This document shows positions 45,202-47,835 of a stretch of 47,835 bases of DNA, piece by piece. Under the pieces are notes generated by a model. That model did no database searches and was not told where the DNA came from. It saw nothing but the letters and a program-made list of their open reading frames with translations. Position 1 is the first letter of the stretch. Each line of letters begins with the position of its first letter. The position numbers and the translations under genes are program-made. The DNA comes from Welwitschia mirabilis (taxonomy: Eukaryota > Gnetophyta > Gnetopsida > Welwitschiales): the NCBI GenBank assembly GCA_051453625.1, contig JBOZIK010000001.1, positions 206,208,622 to 206,256,456 on the forward strand, given 5' to 3'.

Positions 45202-45465
45202 CTATACCATCTTCCATAAATTAATTTTGAAATACTTAAGTAATTCCCTCCAAGTTTTATAATTTTTTGGTACAATTCTATTACCCCTTACTTTTTTCCC
45301 TAAGTAGGATGATAATTTTTCTCTATTTGGCCTAACCAATTAGCCTTTCTTATTCCATCTTAGTTGTATCTTCTCATTGAATTTTGGCTAGATCAAGGCA
45401 TTTTGCTTTTCCTATTTTTGTGGAATTAGAGCTAGTACCACCTTCTTCTATACATTTTAAAGTAT
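45202..45465 (-). pseudogene. Transposase_24 (Ptta/En/Spm) exon 1
   Basis: Acceptor AATTAG before 45465 and donor GTATGT after 45202. After allowing frameshifts it reads GKAKCLDLAKIQ, VRPNREKLSSYLGKKVR and NYKTWRELLKYFKINLW, matching 'RGPT....L........F...GQPVG.N...SS.LG...R.....P..Y.SW..VP...K..LW'. The exon carries stops. Confidence 0.75.
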
Positions 45466-46219
45466 CTAATTAATAAAAATAAAAAAATTAATGAAGTGAA
45501 TATTCTTAAACATTTATCTATTATTACCTATAATAGTATCAGATAATCTTTGCTCTTATCATGGAGAATCATTAACATTCTTAATACTTAAAAAGAAACA
45601 ACTATTTATGAGTGAATGATATTCTAAAATAAAACTTAGTTTTGATACAAGTACATGTAAAATATAGTAATAAAATAATATGCTTATTGATGAATCATGT
45701 ACTATTAAAAGGTTTGATGTCCCTAATTTCTCTTCTTTTTCTTATACGCATAAGTAGGCTCTTATTCCTCAACATATGCGACACAGGTATTTGTACTTAG
45801 AAGATACGTGAAAGAAAAGTAAATATATGTCAAGAAGGTTATATTAATTACTAAATTAAATCAATTATTATTTAAAAAACTATCAAGAATATGATGAGTG
45901 TTTTTAAAATTTTCCAATAGAATTTGATTTGCTAACTTATATTTTCAATTATAACTTATATTTTCATAACTCAATTCTACAAAGTAATGTGAAAATGAAT
46001 ACTATGATGCATGAAAAAATAATTTAGTAACTTGCTCAACATACCTCTAATAATATGGAAACAAAAATAACTATGCATCATCCCTAATGTTCTCTTTGCT
46101 TTCAACAACACAGCCACATGTATTATTTACCTAAATCAATATTGTAACATAAAATATATATGAAAACTATATTAGTTATTTAATACTATAAGTGTACATA
46201 AGCCTATACGTTCTTATAA

Positions 46220-46500
46220 CTTGCATACTATGAACATTCTAGATCTTGTAAATTCAAAGCATCAACCATAGTGCCATCTAAATTTGTTTGATTCCACTTC
46301 ATGTTTTCAACTTTAGCATTATTCTCCTTATCAAGGAGGTAACTATGGTGTAAGAATGTCAAATTATCTTTCCTATCCTCTTCCACTTCAGAAAATTCTT
46401 AATTTTCACTCTCATCATAAATATGTCTTGGATTAAATGATGATATCATACTTTATGAAGAATTCTCAACATCCCTTACATAGAAAACCTGTGATGCCTA
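46220..46500 (-). pseudogene. CACTA transposase segment after DUF4216
   Basis: QVFYVRDVENSS-type and ISSFNPRHIYDESE-type wording (QVFYV.D, then PR.IYD...E) matches the stretch after DUF4216 ('QA.QVFYVED......V....PRDL.DM'). It is followed by acidic EVEEDRKDNL and a lower-complexity linker. Confidence 0.65.
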
Positions 46501-46599
46501 ACTACCTAATATAAATAATTAATCTTATGCATGATCATCCCTGATGTATTTACTTGTATTAACAAGCATGAAACTATACTCATGCTTCTTGATGTTAGC

Positions 46600-46912
46600 T
46601 TATTGAAGAACATCAAACCATTCACATTTAAAGATCATAACATTGAATATGGAATTATAATCTAATATGACTATTTCTTTCAAGACACCATAATATTTTA
46701 CATCATTACTTATAGGATTGTTATCATTTGCATTTGATACACATGAAGTATTTTCAATTATACAAACTACACTATTTTTACATGTTAACTCTGCATCTCT
46801 CTCCTTTACATGAAACATATACCTCTTGATCAAGTATTCGTTATACCTTTCTACATGTCTACTTGGAGGATTTGATAACCATTTTACTTAGGTTTCTTGT
46901 TCTTTATTAAGC
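46600..46912 (-). pseudogene. DUF4216 segment of the CACTA transposase
   Basis: This is the best-preserved coding piece in the window. It begins near 46912 with VKWLSNPPSRHVERYNEYL and continues in an open frame to 46600: IKRYMFHVKERDAELTCKNS, VVCIIENTSCVSNANDNNPI, SNDVKYYGVLKEIVILDY and IFKCEWFDV. It matches the DUF4216 pattern 'GYRFHT..R......NSGV.V.A....AS..D.NP..GDV.YYG.L..IIELDY......LFKCDW.D' almost throughout. Function of the domain is unknown; it is diagnostic of plant CACTA proteins. Confidence 0.92.
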
Positions 46913-47199
46913 ATGCCTTTTTATCTTAACTTGTAAATATAAAACATCAAAAAAATTATATGCATACATATTTTAGACATCATAATTACATGACCATTAA
47001 TATCTTTATATAGAATGTATTATACATTACATGTTCTTCAAACCAAGTAGTAAAGCAACCTCTATGAATTTGAAGTTATGAAGGCTTTGTCATTTGTGAA
47101 AAGTCTCTATGAATTTCTTGTAGGTGTTAACTATACATATATATAATTAAGAATGTATACAATAATAATGAAATAATAAAATTCTGATTAACTTACCAT

Positions 47200-47835
47200 A
47201 CATATGATTCAATGCATGGGGTGTTAAACAACACATATATATGTGCTTATTTAATTTCTATGTCACTCAATATCCTTCTATCTGTAGCACATAGTGATCT
47301 TTCTTCTAGATGTATAGATGATTCACCAAAGTCATTATCAATAACTTCATTAAACTATAATTAATTTTTAAATGTATTTATATTTTTCATGTACTTAGTG
47401 GAAAAAACTTAATGCTTCCTCTATAATAAAAGCTTCTAAAATGCATTCCTCTAGTTTATTCTTGTTTCTGACATACCCTTTTAATACTTGTAGAAACATA
47501 AATGGTAAATAAGCTAAAACTTTATAGTTATTTCATAATTATTAATAAGCTACATTTATGGCCAACAAAAGGTATGATTATTGTGTTTCTATAAGATACA
47601 TTCATCAATATTACATAAGCCCATAAAACCTACCCTCTCTTACAAATGGATACGTAAATACATTATGATATTGAACAAAGCTAGAGGAAATATTCTCTCA
47701 AGATCATAAAGTATGATTGAAATTCTATATTTTAGTTCTCTCAAAGGTTTTATATTCATTTCCTTGAAATAAAGCTCCTTAAAGAATAGATAGATTTGAA
47801 TTATTAACGGATGCATCTTAGATGTAAGTAAGTTA
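47200..47835 (-). pseudogene. DUF4218-type segment of the CACTA transposase
   Basis: Near the right edge the frame reads YFKELYFKEMNIKPLRELKY then RISIILYDLERIFPLALFNI and IMYLRIHL, matching the DUF4218 phrase '...L...IV.TLC.LE..FPP.FFDIM.HL..HL'. Further on, VRNKNKLEECILEAFIIEEA matches 'VRNR.RPEG.I.E.Y..EE', and AHIYVLFNTPCIESY matches '.AH.YVL.N...V.PY'. Intron-like AT-rich sequence separates the pieces. Confidence 0.8.

Larger units (their letters stand above)
37291..47835 (-). mobile_element. Probable CACTA (En/Spm) transposon, one end plus transposase gene
   Basis: TACTACAAGAAAT at 37291-37303 matches the CACTA terminus CACTACAAGAAAT with one C-to-T change. Subterminal AAGGCATTT / AAATGCCTT repeats follow to about 37565. 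A CACTA transposase gene reads towards this end from beyond 47835 to 43221. If both belong to one element it is over 10.5 kb and holds unrelated sequence between 37.6 and 43.2 kb. No opposite terminus is in the window, so the single-element view is an inference. Confidence 0.55.
43221..47835 (-). pseudogene. CACTA (En/Spm) transposase gene, 3' part, multi-exon
   Basis: Reading leftwards from the window edge: DUF4218-type segment, DUF4216 segment, Transposase_24 (Ptta/En/Spm) exons, then C-terminal exons. This is the usual order behind the TNP2 catalytic domain, which should lie beyond 47835. Several introns keep GT..AG borders (44466-44539, 44730-44820, 44822-44912 and 45122-45201 or close to these). 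In-frame stops in most exons mark it as a pseudogene, but it is clearly less eroded than the retroelements. In an active element the protein would bind terminal repeats and cut and rejoin the DNA. Confidence 0.85.

Noticed and set aside
1-47835. CRISPR arrays, tRNA or rRNA genes, bacterial operons
   Set aside because: No regularly spaced direct repeats with unique spacers and no cloverleaf or rRNA signature were seen. The context is plant nuclear DNA.

Overview
This window looks like intergenic DNA from a seed plant, almost certainly a flowering plant. It is strongly AT-rich and visibly poor in CG dinucleotides. I see no intact protein-coding gene, no tRNA or rRNA gene and no CRISPR array. 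Nearly everything recognisable is an old, decayed transposable element. Where repeat copies can be compared, most differences are C-to-T or G-to-A changes, as expected for long-methylated, silenced plant DNA. The plant assignment rests on an LTR element whose primer-binding site fits plant tRNA-Asp, Athila-like and Tat/Ogre-like Ty3/gypsy remnants, a Ty1/copia element primed by initiator tRNA-Met, a CACTA (En/Spm) transposase gene with plant-type domains, and a fragment of a plant SURNod19-like gene.

Layout. 1-3259: decayed repeat DNA with short tandem repeats. 3260-8912: a structurally complete but pol-less LTR element on the + strand, with two LTRs of about 1.09 kb, a decayed target duplication, a primer-binding site and an unidentified decayed reading frame of about 200 codons. 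8913-9329: a purine-rich tract. 9330-16199: a pol-less Tat/Ogre-like LTR element on the - strand, LTRs about 1.5 kb, with further purine-rich tracts and a decayed gag-protease region. 17651-23442: the 5' part of a Ty1/copia element (LTR, primer site, gag, GAG-pre-integrase), broken at 19374-21300 by two truncated LTRs fused tail to tail. 23443-26190: the 3' end of a - strand Athila-like element whose LTR is itself broken by an oppositely oriented LTR piece. 26600-29330: a decayed Ty3/gypsy pol (RT, RNase H, integrase) on the + strand. 29635-29900: a CACTA terminus with palindromic subterminal repeats. 30240-36050: mostly unexplained. 36120-37290: a SURNod19-like pseudogene cut off exactly at a second CACTA terminus (37291). 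37291-47835: probable CACTA element, with a possible decayed copia gag at 40.7-41.1 kb and, on the - strand at 43.2-47.8 kb, a multi-exon transposase-gene remnant that still shows GT..AG splice sites and runs off the window.

The genes do not form an operon or pathway; the order reflects nested insertion. The most interesting structures are two separate places where truncated, related LTRs meet tail to tail, so that their two TATA-box promoters converge about 650-690 bp apart on self-complementary sequence. These are candidate hairpin-RNA or small-RNA sources. Six N gaps (10, 10, 100, 574, 926 and 26 bases) limit the reading, and the 574-base gap lies inside one of the rearranged LTRs.
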